Positions 33,556 through 43,241 of a stretch of 64,000 bases of DNA are shown in pieces. The DNA is from Chordicoccus furentiruminis (lineage in GTDB: Bacteria > Bacillota > Clostridia > Lachnospirales > Lachnospiraceae). A model generated the notes under the pieces. That model was given only the letters and a program-made list of their open reading frames with translations. It did not search any database and was not told where the DNA came from. The translations under genes and the position numbers were made by a program. The stretch is from positions 2,073,501-2,137,500 of the forward strand of contig NZ_CP048829.1 in assembly GCF_019355395.1 (NCBI RefSeq), given 5' to 3'. The stretch's first letter is position 1. Each line of letters starts with the position of its first letter.

Positions 33556-34368
33556 TCAGCCTTTCAGCGCGGCGAGCTCCTGCAGAGCGGAATGCGCGAT
33601 GACGGCGTGTCCGTGCTCCGTGTAGTAGGCTTCCGTGGCCGCCGCGTAGCGGACCGGCGCGCCGTACTCAGAAAGGATGTTGCAGATCTTGTTGTACTCC
33701 TCCGGCGTGTGAGCGGACTGATGAATCACCAGCAGATAGCGCTTCTCCTTCTCGAGATGGAAGAGTGTGTTCTTGCCGCGGTAGAATCCGCGCAGCGCGG
33801 CGGCGGCACCGATGACGTCATCAAGCGAAAGAAACGAGTAGAGCCGGGTCATGACCGGCGCCGGTCCGCCGGCGGCGCGGGCGTCGGAGGCGTCGGACGC
33901 GGTACGTTTCTTCCCGTTTCCGCCCGCCGCCGGTGTCTTGGCCGCGCCGGACGGGTGGGAGGCTGCCTCGTCGGAACGGGACGGCTTCTGGCTCTTCTTG
34001 TCAACGTATTTGCGGAACGTATCCAGAATGTCGTCCGCACCGCCGATCGGCGGCGTTTCATCGTCGGGCAGCACATTGCTCGCCGAGAACTTCGCGAAGC
34101 GGGTATCCAGCTCCTCCGGATCCTCGACCTTGGTGATCATGACGACCAGCGCGTTTTCCCGCTGGGGGATCGCCTCGATCATCAGCGGCATATTGGCATC
34201 ATTCGAGAAGCCGCAGGAACGGAACGCCTCGGTCAGCATGTCACGGAACAGCGCGCGCGCCTTCTCGGATCCGTAGGCCAGCTCGCTGAGTACGATATGG
34301 CGCTGCTCAAGATCCTCGCGGGTCAGAGTGCAGCGAATCTGGTTCTCACTGATTTTTTCTACCTTCAT
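33556..34368 (-). CDS. mecA: Adaptor protein MecA
   Basis: MecA brings substrates to the ClpC-ClpP protease. 270 residues. The N-terminal domain begins MKVEKISENQIRCTLTREDL, with ELAYGSEKARALFRDML as in the family; the C-terminal domain has LYSFLSLDDVIGAAAAL, KNTLFHLEKEKRYLLVIH and LSEYG. They are joined by a Lys/Ser/Ala-rich linker of about 60 residues. The frame is open to 34461 but the ATG at 34368 follows GGGAGATC and starts at the family N-terminus. It is alone on the minus strand, convergent with the DUF1858 gene. Substrate range in this organism is unknown. Confidence 0.93.
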   Translation of the reverse strand: MKVEKISENQIRCTLTREDLEQRHIVLSELAYGSEKARALFRDMLTEAFRSCGFSNDANMPLMIEAIPQRENALVVMITKVEDPEELDTRFAKFSASNVLPDDETPPIGGADDILDTFRKYVDKKSQKPSRSDEAASHPSGAAKTPAAGGNGKKRTASDASDARAAGGPAPVMTRLYSFLSLDDVIGAAAALRGFYRGKNTLFHLEKEKRYLLVIHQSAHTPEEYNKICNILSEYGAPVRYAAATEAYYTEHGHAVIAHSALQELAALKG

Positions 34369-34631
34369 TCTGATCTCCCTGTGATAATTAAGGCCATTAT
34401 ATCGTACGCTGTCAAGACTGTAAACGGCGTACGGGATTGGAGAAACACGAAAGCCTGCCACACGCCGGCCCGTGCGGGGGACGGGAATCCCGGAGGAGCA
34501 CGCCGGCGTCCGCCGGCGGCTGGCGCTTTCCCGTTCGAGGGCGGGGACTCCGGATACCCGTCTCCTCCGGAGCGCTGATAAAAGAATGCATCCGGATTCT
34601 GTCAGGATTCAACCGGGTTCGTGCAAACCGC
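34369..34631. other. Intergenic stretch upstream of mecA
   Basis: No credible gene on either strand. It holds GC-rich short inverted repeats (for example CGGAGGAG near 34490 and CTCCTCCG near 34562). The promoter of mecA must lie near 34385-34430, where the sequence becomes AT-rich. Confidence 0.3.
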
Positions 34632-34659
34632 TTGACCCGGAAAGGGAGCGTGATAGAAT
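34632..34659 (+). promoter_or_regulatory. Promoter TTGACC-16-TAGAAT with no gene directly behind it
   Basis: TTGACC (34632-34637) and TAGAAT (34654-34659) are 16 bases apart. The next credible protein start is about 590 bases away (35249). Confidence 0.65.
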
Positions 34660-34665
34660 CGGGAA

Positions 34666-35019
34666 CGTAGAGAGGGCCCCCTTCCTCCGGGCGCGTCCGT
34701 ACGCGTCCGCTGTTAAAGCGATCACGGAATATGCTGACGGTACGGCCGCGCCCCCGCTCAGGCGGGCGGCCGGTGCGGCTGATTTCCGGGCGGCCGCCGG
34801 ACCGGCGTCCGCGCAGGTTTGCGCGGACGCGGTCCCGGAGCCGCCCGGGTCACGCGGCGCGTCCGGTCTGTCCGGACCGGACCGCGGAAAGGAGGCGCCT
34901 TCAGACCGGCGGAAAACGCCGATGGGATGAAAGACTGAAATAAGATAAAGGAAGTGAATACGCACGGCCGGCAGCGACAGACTGCTTGCGGGAGGAGGGA
35001 CTGCCGGCCGGTCCGTTTT
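34666..35019 (+). ncRNA. Candidate structured non-coding RNA or long leader
   Basis: About 350 bases from the predicted start of the promoter at 34632 to a terminator-like hairpin (34966-35019), without a credible protein. It contains a perfect 11-bp hairpin, GCGTCCGCGCA / TGCGCGGACGC with loop GGTT (34805-34830), extended by CCGGACC / GGTCCCGG, and several other GC-rich helices. I compared it by eye with RNase P RNA, tmRNA, SRP RNA and common riboswitch cores and did not recognise any. It could also be an untranslated leader for the GH18 gene. Confidence 0.3.
34966..35019 (+). terminator. Terminator-like hairpin GGCCGGCAG/CTGCCGGCC
   Basis: Perfect 9-bp stem (34966-34974 and 35001-35009) with a 26-base loop, followed by GGTCCGTTTT. 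The large loop lowers certainty. Confidence 0.5.
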
Positions 35020-35248
35020 CAGGATGAAGAGAATCGAACCGGGGACATCGTACATCGGCTGTGCACGCGTCCCCGGTCTTGCTGTGCGCCGAGGGCAAAT
35101 GCATGTGGAGTTTTACGGCGGTTTGTGCCATAATATTCCCTGAATATACGCGGATGGATCCTGAGAGGGGCGGTGTTTTGCAGCTGCCGGAGCGAAGCCG
35201 GACAGCAGAAGAGGATCCTCTTTTGCCGGGAGGCGGTCGGGAGTACAG

Positions 35249-36955
35249 ATGGACAGACAGAACCGGAAACAGGAGCTGAGGAGGCGCGCCGTGCTGGCAG
35301 CGGCGCTGCTGGCGGCGCTCGCCGCCGCGGCCCTTGCGCTGTTTCATTATATGCCTTCCCGAAAGCATATGACGGCGGCGGATTACTACGGTTTTTCCGG
35401 CAGCCGCGATCTCGCCGTGATTGTGGACGACACGATTTCGGAGGAGCCGGGCGTGCTGATCGACGGTCTGCCGTATCTTCCTTATTCGATTGTCGCGGAG
35501 AAAATCAACCCCGCGCTCTATTACGACGAGCCGGCCTCGCTGCTGATCCGGACGACGCCGACCGAAATGGAAACCCTGGACCTGGGCTCCGGCAGCACGG
35601 AGAACCGGGAGGCCGTGCTGCAGGAAGGAAAGCTGTATCTCGCACTGTCCTATGTCGAATCGGTCACCGCGATGGAGGCTCACTACTATGAGTCGCCCGG
35701 CCGGGAGGTGATCCGCACCAACGGGACCCTTCTGGCCGCTTCCTTCAGCAAAAACGCCGCGGTGCGCTACCGGGCGGGGATCAAGAGCCCGATCATCCGG
35801 GATATGAAGAAGGGCGACAGGGCCTATGTGCTGGATACGGACGCGGACGGAAGAACCAGCGGCAGCAAGGTGAAGGGCTGGACGTACGTGATGACGTACA
35901 ACGGATACAGAGGCTATGTGGATGAAAATGCGCTCGGAGAAGCCGCTGCGGAGACACTGAACCTCGAGAATCCGGGCGGAGAGTACACGACGGCGGATAC
36001 CGGAATCAGCGGGAAAATCAACATGGTCTTTCACCAGACGACGAGCCGCTCCAGCAACCGGACGATGCTCGGCGCGCTGAAGAAGGCGGAGGGCGTGAAC
36101 GTGGTGGCGCCGACCTGGTTTTCCCTCGATGACACGGAGGGCGGGCTGACCGACATCGCGAGCCGTGCGTATGTGGCCAAGGCGCATCGTCTGGGCGTCA
36201 GGGTCTGGGCCGTGCTCAACGATTTTGACGGCGGGATTTCCTCCGCGGATGAAACCGCCTCGGTGCTTGCTTCCTTTGAGGCCCGCACCGCGGTCATCGA
36301 CCGGGTGGTGGAGCGCGTCACGAAGGCGGGCGCGGACGGAATCAATGTGGACTTCGAGCTGGTACGGGAGAGCAGCTCGGCTGCATTTTCCGAATTCATC
36401 AGGGAGCTTTCCATCCGGTGCAGGGAGAAGGGACTGGTGCTCTCAATTGACGCGTATGTTCCGACCTACACGAAATATCTCGACCGTAAGGAGTATGCCG
36501 CCGTTGCGGACTTTGTCGTGGCGATGTGCTACGATGAGCATACGGCCGGCTCGGAGGAGGCGGGATCCGTCGCGTCTCTGCCGTTCGTGAAGAAGGGCAT
36601 TGAGGACACGCTGGCGTATGTCCCGAAGGCGAAGCTGATCGCGGCGATCCCCTTCTATACGCGGGTGTGGACGACGGAGGACGGGAATACGCCGTCCGGC
36701 AAGGCATACGGCATGGATGCCGCCGCGTCGTATGTGGAGGAAAACGGCCTCACAGAAACATGGGACGAGGAAGACGGCCAGTACTACGCGGAGAAGACGG
36801 AGGGCGGCACAAAGACGCAGGTCTGGCTCGAGGACATCTCTTCCGTCAAAAAGAAGATGGAAGCGATTCAGGAGGCGGACTGCGCGGGCGTCGCGGAATG
36901 GAAGCTCGGGCTTGAGAGCCGCGATGTGTGGGCCGTCATTCAGTCATTCATCTGA
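35249..36955 (+). CDS. Membrane-anchored GH18-like glycosidase with SH3-like domain
   Basis: A 568-residue protein with an N-terminal basic stretch and a single membrane segment near residues 13-32 (signal anchor), so the rest lies outside the membrane. Residues about 40-165 resemble a copper-amine-oxidase-like/stalk domain, residues 165-235 an SH3-like domain, and 250-565 a glycoside hydrolase family 18 barrel related to YaaH/SleL-type wall enzymes. The catalytic signature is ADGINVDFE, with the terminal Glu as the acid. Further barrel strands: GVRVWAVLND, LVLSIDAYVP, VAMCYDEH, IAAIPFYTRVW. It probably cuts N-acetylglucosamine-containing wall or spore glycan. It starts with an ATG behind GGGAG and is followed by the DivIVA-like gene. 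Confidence 0.85.
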   Translation: MDRQNRKQELRRRAVLAAALLAALAAAALALFHYMPSRKHMTAADYYGFSGSRDLAVIVDDTISEEPGVLIDGLPYLPYSIVAEKINPALYYDEPASLLIRTTPTEMETLDLGSGSTENREAVLQEGKLYLALSYVESVTAMEAHYYESPGREVIRTNGTLLAASFSKNAAVRYRAGIKSPIIRDMKKGDRAYVLDTDADGRTSGSKVKGWTYVMTYNGYRGYVDENALGEAAAETLNLENPGGEYTTADTGISGKINMVFHQTTSRSSNRTMLGALKKAEGVNVVAPTWFSLDDTEGGLTDIASRAYVAKAHRLGVRVWAVLNDFDGGISSADETASVLASFEARTAVIDRVVERVTKAGADGINVDFELVRESSSAAFSEFIRELSIRCREKGLVLSIDAYVPTYTKYLDRKEYAAVADFVVAMCYDEHTAGSEEAGSVASLPFVKKGIEDTLAYVPKAKLIAAIPFYTRVWTTEDGNTPSGKAYGMDAAASYVEENGLTETWDEEDGQYYAEKTEGGTKTQVWLEDISSVKKKMEAIQEADCAGVAEWKLGLESRDVWAVIQSFI

Positions 36956-37001
36956 CGGATTTCCGGAAAACCCGGAGTGCAGGGAAAGGAGCGGTAAAAC
37001 G

Positions 37002-37985
37002 ATGGACGATATGATGTTCAAGCAGGCCATCAGAGGATTCGACAAGGAGGAGGTGCTGGCTTACATCCGCGATCAGCAGAGCCGGCACGGCCAGCAGATC
37101 CTGCAGATGGAGCGGGACATCCGGAAGCGGGACAAGGTGATCTCGGAGCTGAAGAGCCGCATCGTCCTCAAGGATGAGCAGCTGGACCGTCTGGAGAACG
37201 AGATCCGGACAAAGTACCAGAAATATATCGACAACTACAACCAGATCGGGGAGCTGATCTACGAATCACGCGTCCGGGGCGACAAGATCGTCGCGGACGC
37301 TCACGAGAAAGCGGATCAGGTGCTGGCGGACGCGGACGCCAGAGCGAGAAGGCGGATCGCCGGTGTGCAGGGCGAGATCGATGCGAAGCTGCAGGACGGG
37401 AAGAAAAAGTATCTCAGAGTGCAGGACGAGATGAACGAGATCGTTGATCTCTTCAATCAGATGCAGAGAAAATTCATGCAGTCCTACAAGGAGGTGCATG
37501 AGATCATCCAGAGCATGCCGGCTTCTCTTGACGACATCGATCTGACGGACGGCGACGAGGAGACGGACGACGGGCTGGACCGGGAGCTGCTGCTGGACGA
37601 CGCGCTGGACGCCGACGACTTTGACGACAGCGATCTCGACGAGCTGCTTCATTTCTCGATCAATGCGAGCGATCTCGACGATGACGACGATCCGGAGGAT
37701 TTTACTGCGTTTTCGGACAAGGCGCCTTCGGACAAAGAAGCGGGAGCGGCTGCGGACGGCGGACCTTCCGGGAACGCGGAGGAGACGTCGGGATCCGGGG
37801 CGGCGGAGGAAACAGCCGCCTCCCTTGCGCCGGAGACGGAAGAGCCGGCCGTATCGGGCGAAACGGCCCCCGGCGGGACGGCTGCGGACGGAAAGACCCC
37901 GGAAGACGAAGCGCTCACCGGCGCGGAAACGGCTTCATCCGGACCGGAGGACGGCGGCGCGGATGAGAAGGAGCGGCTGTCCTGA
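37002..37985 (+). CDS. DivIVA-like coiled-coil protein
   Basis: A 327-residue protein. The start MDDMMFKQAIRGFDKEEV-LAYI has the DivIVA N-terminal pattern (F, R-G-F/Y-D, V, Y), known in this family to bind curved membrane. Residues 25-170 are a charged coiled coil (RKRDKVISELKSRIVLKDEQ). Residues 180-327 are a very acidic, Asp/Glu/Ala/Ser-rich tail that is probably disordered. The frame is open to 36717, overlapping the GH18 gene, but the ATG at 37002 with AAAGGAG upstream is the natural start. Probable role in polar or septal organisation, perhaps linked to the wall enzyme encoded just upstream. Its stop overlaps the next start as TGATG. Confidence 0.82.
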   Translation: MDDMMFKQAIRGFDKEEVLAYIRDQQSRHGQQILQMERDIRKRDKVISELKSRIVLKDEQLDRLENEIRTKYQKYIDNYNQIGELIYESRVRGDKIVADAHEKADQVLADADARARRRIAGVQGEIDAKLQDGKKKYLRVQDEMNEIVDLFNQMQRKFMQSYKEVHEIIQSMPASLDDIDLTDGDEETDDGLDRELLLDDALDADDFDDSDLDELLHFSINASDLDDDDDPEDFTAFSDKAPSDKEAGAAADGGPSGNAEETSGSGAAEETAASLAPETEEPAVSGETAPGGTAADGKTPEDEALTGAETASSGPEDGGADEKERLS

Positions 37986-39052
37986 TGAAAACGGAAATTG
38001 TCAGGGTGGCTCCTGAGGCCATCGACGGCGCGGCGATCGAGCGCGCCGGCGCGATTCTGAAGAGAGGCGGGCTGGTCGCGTTTCCCACCGAAACCGTTTA
38101 CGGGCTGGGCGGAGACGCGCTCAACCCGGAGGCGTCGAGAAAAATCTACGCGGCGAAGGGGCGGCCTTCGGACAATCCGCTGATCGTCCATATCGCGGAT
38201 ATGGCCCATCTGGAGCCGATCGTCACGTCAGTGCCGCCGCTGGCGGAGAAGCTGGCGGAAGCCTGGTGGCCGGGGCCGCTGACGATGATCTTCGGCAAGA
38301 CGGATCTCGTGCCTTATGAAACGAGCGGCGGACTCGATACGGTGGCGGTGAGGATGCCGGTCCACCCGGTGGCCGCCGCGCTGATCCGCGCCGCGGGCGG
38401 CTATATCGCGGCGCCCAGCGCCAACACCAGCGGCCGGCCGTCGCCGACCGTCGCGCAGCATGTGATCGACGATCTTGACGGCAGGATCGACATGATCCTC
38501 GACGGCGGGGAGGTCAATATCGGCCTTGAATCGACGATTGTGGATTTCACGGAGGATGTTCCGGTGATCTTAAGACCCGGCTACATCAGTCTTGAGATGC
38601 TCCGGGACCTTCTGGGCGACGTCCGGGTTGACCCCGGCATCACCAGCGAAGGCGAGGAGCGGAATGTGCGCCCGAAGGCGCCCGGCATGCGCTACAGGCA
38701 CTACGCGCCGAAAGCGCCGCTCACAATCGTTGAAGGCCCGACGGAGGCCGTGATCCGGAGGATCAACGAGCTTTCGCTGGAGCAGATGGCGGCCGGCCGC
38801 CGCGTCGGGGTGATCGCCACCGACGAGACGAAGAACCGCTACCACGCGGACAGCGTGCTGGATATCGGGAGCCGGAGCGACGACGAGGCGATCGCCCGTC
38901 ATCTGTTCCGGGTGCTCCGCACCTTTGACGACGAAGGGATGGACGTGCTGTACACGGAATCGTTCGACACGCCCCGTATGGGGATGGCGATCATGAACCG
39001 TCTTCTGAAATCCGCCGGACATCAGGTGATCCGGGCGGACGAAAACGGGTGA
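37985..39052 (+). CDS. ywlC: L-threonylcarbamoyladenylate synthase (Sua5/YwlC)
   Basis: Makes threonylcarbamoyl-AMP for the t6A37 modification of ANN-decoding tRNAs. It has 355 residues, with the YrdC domain in residues 1-200 (GGLVAFPTETVYGLGGDA, KGRPSDNPLIVH, AEAWWPGPLTMIF, APSANTSGRPSPT) and the C-terminal Sua5 domain near 220-350, as in the long Bacillus-type enzyme. The ATG shares its first base with the preceding stop (TGATG), suggesting translational coupling with the DivIVA-like gene. It is followed after 72 bases by upp. Confidence 0.94.
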   Translation: MKTEIVRVAPEAIDGAAIERAGAILKRGGLVAFPTETVYGLGGDALNPEASRKIYAAKGRPSDNPLIVHIADMAHLEPIVTSVPPLAEKLAEAWWPGPLTMIFGKTDLVPYETSGGLDTVAVRMPVHPVAAALIRAAGGYIAAPSANTSGRPSPTVAQHVIDDLDGRIDMILDGGEVNIGLESTIVDFTEDVPVILRPGYISLEMLRDLLGDVRVDPGITSEGEERNVRPKAPGMRYRHYAPKAPLTIVEGPTEAVIRRINELSLEQMAAGRRVGVIATDETKNRYHADSVLDIGSRSDDEAIARHLFRVLRTFDDEGMDVLYTESFDTPRMGMAIMNRLLKSAGHQVIRADENG

Positions 39053-39124
39053 GACGGCGTATCTGCCGGGCGCAGCGGCCGTCCGGCAACGGCAGCAGAC
39101 AAAGACAGACGAAGGAGGCTTCTT

Positions 39125-39754
39125 ATGGGTAAACTGATCATCATGGATCATCCGCTGATCAAGCATAAAATCGGCATCATCCGGGATGAGCGGACCGGGA
39201 CGAAGGAGTTCCGCGAGATGATTTCCGAGATCGCGATGCTGGAGTGCTACGAATCGACGCGGGATCTGCAGCTCGAGAACGTGGAGATCACGACGCCGAT
39301 CTCGAACACGACGGTGAAGCGTCTCGCGGGCAAAAAGCTCGCGATCGTGCCGATTCTCCGCGCGGGCCTCGGTATGGTGCCCGGCATGGAGGCGATGATT
39401 CCCTCCGCGAAGGTCGGCCATATCGGTATGTACCGGGATCCGGATACGCTGAATCCGGTGGAATACTACTGCAAGCTGCCGGCGGACATCGAGAAGCGCG
39501 ATGTCTTCGTCGTGGATCCAATGCTGGCGACGGGCGGATCGGCCTGCGACGCGATCGCCCAGCTCAAGAAGCACGGATGCCAGCATATCCGCTTCCTCTG
39601 CATCATCGCGGCGCCCCAGGGCCTTGAGCGGCTGCAGAAGGAGCATCCGGACGTGGACATCACGGTCGGCGAGCTGGACGACCATCTGAACGAGATCGGC
39701 TATATCGTGCCGGGTCTCGGCGACGCGGGCGACCGTATTTTCGGGACAAAGTAA
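39125..39754 (+). CDS. upp: Uracil phosphoribosyltransferase
   Basis: Converts uracil and PRPP to UMP in pyrimidine salvage. 209 residues, the standard size. It begins with the family pattern [14 protein letters not shown]; the PRPP-binding loop is [30 protein letters not shown] and [13 protein letters not shown] at the C-terminus are also characteristic. GAAGGAGG lies upstream of the ATG. It is followed by dCMP deaminase, so two nucleotide-salvage genes are adjacent. Confidence 0.97.
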   Translation: MGKLIIMDHPLIKHKIGIIRDERTGTKEFREMISEIAMLECYESTRDLQLENVEITTPISNTTVKRLAGKKLAIVPILRAGLGMVPGMEAMIPSAKVGHIGMYRDPDTLNPVEYYCKLPADIEKRDVFVVDPMLATGGSACDAIAQLKKHGCQHIRFLCIIAAPQGLERLQKEHPDVDITVGELDDHLNEIGYIVPGLGDAGDRIFGTK

Positions 39755-39776
39755 GAAACCGGAGGCGGAAGGCGGC

Positions 39777-40262
39777 ATGAGCGGGAAGAGAGAGGATTAT
39801 CTCAGCTGGGATGAATATTTCATGGGCGTCGCGTACCTGAGCAGCATGCGGTCGAAGGACCCGAACACGCAGGTCGGCGCCTGCATCGTAAGCAGGAGCA
39901 ACCGCATTCTGAGCATGGGCTACAACGGCTTCCCCAACGGCGTCTCGGACGACGAGTTCCCCTGGAGCCGGGAGGGAGAGGACCTCGAGAGCAAGTACTT
40001 CTATTCGACGCACAGCGAGCTGAACGCGATTCTCAACTACAGAGGCGGGAGTCTCGAGGGCGCGAAGCTTTACGTGACGCTTTTCCCGTGCAACGAATGC
40101 GCGAAGGCGATCATTCAGGCGGGGATCCGGACCGTGGTCTATGACTGCGACAAGTACGCCGACACCCCGTCGGTACAGGCATCGAAGCGGATGTTCGCGG
40201 CGGCGGGCGTGCGCGTGGTCCAGTACCACCGCAGCGGAAGAGAGATCCGCATCACGCTGTAA
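39777..40262 (+). CDS. Deoxycytidylate (dCMP) deaminase family protein
   Basis: Deaminates dCMP to dUMP, feeding thymidylate synthesis. 161 residues. Zinc-site motifs are HSELNAIL (His and catalytic Glu) and PCNECAKAI (two Cys). It starts [26 protein letters not shown] in two parts ([13 protein letters not shown] and [13 protein letters not shown]), typical of the dCMP/ComE deaminase family. It lies 22 bases behind upp with an RBS of GGAGG type, so the two are likely co-transcribed. Confidence 0.92.
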   Translation: MSGKREDYLSWDEYFMGVAYLSSMRSKDPNTQVGACIVSRSNRILSMGYNGFPNGVSDDEFPWSREGEDLESKYFYSTHSELNAILNYRGGSLEGAKLYVTLFPCNECAKAIIQAGIRTVVYDCDKYADTPSVQASKRMFAAAGVRVVQYHRSGREIRITL

Positions 40263-40321
40263 ATGCAATCGGCGGCCGCAAGGCCGTAAGGAAATCAGGC
40301 AGAAGAAGGGTAAGAACGCAA

Positions 40322-41767
40322 ATGGCTAAGGACAAAAAACTCGTAGAATCAATCACGGCACGCGATGTGAATTTCGCACAGTGGTATACCGACGTGGTGA
40401 GCAAGGCGGAGCTGACCGGCTACACGTCCGTGAAGGGCTGCATGGTCTTCAAGCCCGCCGGCTATGCCATCTGGGAAAATATTCAGAAGGAGCTGGACCG
40501 GCGCTTCAAGGAGACCGGCGTCCAGAACGTCTATCTGCCGATGCTGATCCCGGAATCCCTGCTTGACAAGGAGAAGGAACATGTGGAGGGCTTCGCGCCC
40601 GAGGTGGCATGGGTCACGGAGGGCGGCCTCAACAGACTGCCGGAGCGGATGTGCGTCCGCCCGACGTCGGAGACGCTGTTCTGTGATCTCTACGCGAAGG
40701 ATATCCAGTCCTACCGGGATCTTCCGAAGGTGTACAACCAGTGGTGCTCCGTTCTCCGCTGGGAGAAGACGACCCGTCCCTTCCTCCGTTCCCGTGAGTT
40801 CCTCTGGCAGGAAGGCCATACGGCCCACGCGACCGCGGAGGAGGCGGAGGCCCGCACCCGTCAGATGCTGAATCTGTACGCGGATTTCGCGGAGCAGTAT
40901 CTGGCGATTCCGGTGGTCCGCGGCCGGAAGACCGACAAGGAGAAGTTCGCCGGCGCCATCCGCACCTACACGATCGAGGCGCTGATGCATGACGGTCAGG
41001 CGCTGCAGTGCGGCACGAGTCATAACTTCGGCGACGGCTTCGCCCGGGCCTTCGGCATCCAGTACACGGATAAGGACAACACACTGAAGTATGTCTATCA
41101 GACCTCATGGGGAATGACGACCCGGATGATCGGTGCGATCATCATGGTCCACGGTGACGACGACGGGCTCGTTCTTCCGCCGAAGGTGGCGCCGACGCAG
41201 GTCGTCGTGATTCCGATCCGCCAGCAGGCGGAGGGCGTGCTCGAAGCGGCCCGCGGCGTTGCCGAGGCGCTTAAGAAGGCGGAGATCCGCGTGAAGCTTG
41301 ATGACTCCGACCGCTCGCCGGGCTACAAGTTTGCGGATCAGGAGATGCGCGGCTTCCCGATCCGTGTGGAGATCGGCCCGAAGGATGTGGAGAAGGGAAC
41401 CTGCGTCCTCGTCCGCCGCGACACGCGGGAGAAGATCGAGACCGCGATCCGCGATGTGCCGGCGCAGGCGGCGCGTCTTCTCGAGGACATTCACCAGACG
41501 ATGTTCAGCCGCGCAAAGGCCTTCCGCGACGCGCATACGGCTGAGGCCGGCAGCTACGGGGAGTTCTGCGACACGATTGAGACGAAGCCGGGCTTCGTGA
41601 AAGCGTATTGGTGCGGCGACCGCGCCTGTGAGGACAAAATCAAGGATGATACGCGGGCGACTTCCCGCTGCATTCCGCTGGAGGGCGGGGACGCTCCGGA
41701 GGGAGCTGCCTGCGTCTGCTGCGGCCGGAAGGCGAAGAAGCTCGTATACTGGGGCAGGGCTTATTGA
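40322..41767 (+). CDS. proS: Prolyl-tRNA synthetase, short archaeal/eukaryote-like type
   Basis: Charges tRNA-Pro. 481 residues, the length of ProRS without the bacterial insertion (editing) domain. Class II features: [20 protein letters not shown] in two blocks ([16 protein letters not shown]), [32 protein letters not shown], and the catalytic [18 protein letters not shown] region. The C-terminal domain contains a Cys set ([18 protein letters not shown]) that likely binds zinc, and it ends in WGRAY, a feature of this subclass where the terminal Tyr is conserved. Its stop overlaps the cca start as TGATG. Confidence 0.96.
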   Translation: MAKDKKLVESITARDVNFAQWYTDVVSKAELTGYTSVKGCMVFKPAGYAIWENIQKELDRRFKETGVQNVYLPMLIPESLLDKEKEHVEGFAPEVAWVTEGGLNRLPERMCVRPTSETLFCDLYAKDIQSYRDLPKVYNQWCSVLRWEKTTRPFLRSREFLWQEGHTAHATAEEAEARTRQMLNLYADFAEQYLAIPVVRGRKTDKEKFAGAIRTYTIEALMHDGQALQCGTSHNFGDGFARAFGIQYTDKDNTLKYVYQTSWGMTTRMIGAIIMVHGDDDGLVLPPKVAPTQVVVIPIRQQAEGVLEAARGVAEALKKAEIRVKLDDSDRSPGYKFADQEMRGFPIRVEIGPKDVEKGTCVLVRRDTREKIETAIRDVPAQAARLLEDIHQTMFSRAKAFRDAHTAEAGSYGEFCDTIETKPGFVKAYWCGDRACEDKIKDDTRATSRCIPLEGGDAPEGAACVCCGRKAKKLVYWGRAY

Positions 41768-43176
41768 TGCGTCTGAAATTGCCTCCGAAAGTGGAATATA
41801 TCATCGACATTCTGCAGCGGCATGGGTTTGAAGCCTATGCCGTTGGCGGCTGTGTGAGAGATTCCGTGCTGGCCCTCACCCCGGAGGACTGGGACATCAC
41901 CACGTCCGCGAAGCCGGAGGAGGTGAAGGCCTGCTTTCGAAGAACCGTCGACACGGGGATCCGGCACGGCACGGTGACGGTCATGCTGGACGACGAAGGC
42001 TTCGAGGTCACGACCTACCGGATCGATGGCCGCTACACCGACGGGCGCCATCCGGATCAGGTGACGTTCACCCCGAATCTGAGGGACGACCTGATGCGCC
42101 GGGATTTCACGATCAATGCGATGGCCTACAACGATGAGCGGGGCCTCGTGGATCTCTACGGCGGCATGCAGGATATCCAGCGCCGCGTCGTCCGCTGCGT
42201 CGGCGATCCGGACGCGCGCTTCGACGAGGACGCGCTCCGCATCATGCGGGCGGTGCGCTTCGCCGCACGGTTCGGCTTTGCGCTCGAGCCCCGGACGCGG
42301 GACGCGATCGGACGCCACGCGGAGCATCTGCGGCTTGTCAGCGCGGAGCGGATCCGGGAAGAGCTGGTGAAGACGATCACGGCTCTCCATCCGGAGCTGT
42401 TCCGGGATTTCTACGAACTCGGGATCACGGCGGTGATCCTTCCCGAATTCGATGTCTGCATGAGGACGCCCCAGCATACGCCGCATCACGCCTACAACGT
42501 GGGGGACCATATCATCCGATCCATGTGCGAGGTGCCGGCGGAGCCGGTGCTGCGACTCACCATGCTGCTGCACGATCTGGGAAAGCCGGCGGCGAGAACC
42601 ACGGACGCCTCCGGACGGGATCATTTCAAGGGACATGCCGCCATCAGCGCGAAGATGGCAGACGCCATCCTGCGCCGACTCCGGTTCGACAACGATACCC
42701 GGAAGCAGGTGGTGAATCTGGTCCGCTGGCATGACATGAGGCCGGAGCCGACGCCGCAGGCGGTCCGCCGCGCGATGGTGACGGTGGGACCGGAGCATTT
42801 TGAGGATTATCTGGCGGTTCAGTGGGCTGACAATATGGCGAAGAGCCGCTACCATCTGGACCGGAAGATGAAACGGCTGGATGCTGTCTATCAGATTTAC
42901 CGGCGGGTTCTGGCCGACGGGGACTGCCTTCGGATCCGGGAGCTCGAGGTCAGCGGCGACGATCTGAAGGCGGCCGGGTTCAGAGGGCCGGAGATCGGCC
43001 GGATTCTCGGACTTTGTCTCGATGCCGTGCTGGAGGACCCGCGCAGAAACCGGCGTGATGTGCTGCTCGGACTGGCCGGATCGGCGGAGAAGGCGGGAAC
43101 GGCGGTCCGGGATCCGGCCTGCCTGAGTGGCGGGGACGGACAGGAGGCGGAAACGGCCGGACCGGCGGCGCGTTGA
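41767..43176 (+). CDS. cca: CCA tRNA nucleotidyltransferase (HD-domain type)
   Basis: Adds or repairs the 3' CCA of tRNAs. About 469 residues. The nucleotidyltransferase head has VGGCVRDSVL and the metal-binding D-x-D in EDWDITTSAKPEEV; the RNA-binding neck is FDEDALRIMRAVRFAARFGF. A following HD domain has HAYNVGDHI and LLHDLGKP. ATG at 41767 overlaps the proS stop (TGATG); a TTG at 41764 is also in frame but less likely. The last 30 residues are Ala/Gly-rich. Pairing with proS places two tRNA-function genes in one unit. The promoter of the next gene overlaps the last codons. Confidence 0.93.
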   Translation: MRLKLPPKVEYIIDILQRHGFEAYAVGGCVRDSVLALTPEDWDITTSAKPEEVKACFRRTVDTGIRHGTVTVMLDDEGFEVTTYRIDGRYTDGRHPDQVTFTPNLRDDLMRRDFTINAMAYNDERGLVDLYGGMQDIQRRVVRCVGDPDARFDEDALRIMRAVRFAARFGFALEPRTRDAIGRHAEHLRLVSAERIREELVKTITALHPELFRDFYELGITAVILPEFDVCMRTPQHTPHHAYNVGDHIIRSMCEVPAEPVLRLTMLLHDLGKPAARTTDASGRDHFKGHAAISAKMADAILRRLRFDNDTRKQVVNLVRWHDMRPEPTPQAVRRAMVTVGPEHFEDYLAVQWADNMAKSRYHLDRKMKRLDAVYQIYRRVLADGDCLRIRELEVSGDDLKAAGFRGPEIGRILGLCLDAVLEDPRRNRRDVLLGLAGSAEKAGTAVRDPACLSGGDGQEAETAGPAAR

Positions 43177-43201
43177 CAGGCTTATCCGCCCCTTCTATAA
43201 T
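43173..43201 (+). promoter_or_regulatory. Consensus promoter TTGACA-17-TATAAT for pepT
   Basis: A perfect match to both sigma-A boxes with a 17-base spacer (TTGACA 43173-43178, TATAAT 43196-43201). The -35 box overlaps the cca stop codon (43174-43176). About 40 bases before pepT. Confidence 0.92.
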
Positions 43202-43241
43202 CAGCCTGTACGGGTGTTTTTTATAAGACAGAGGTGACGGA

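Noticed and set aside
34666-35019. RNase P RNA, tmRNA or SRP RNA
   Set aside because: The conserved cores of these RNAs are not present by eye; kept only as an unknown structured candidate.
34954-35133. Short frame starting GTG near 34954 (MNTHGRQRQ)
   Set aside because: No spaced ribosome site, Arg/Cys-rich random composition, and it runs through the terminator-like hairpin.
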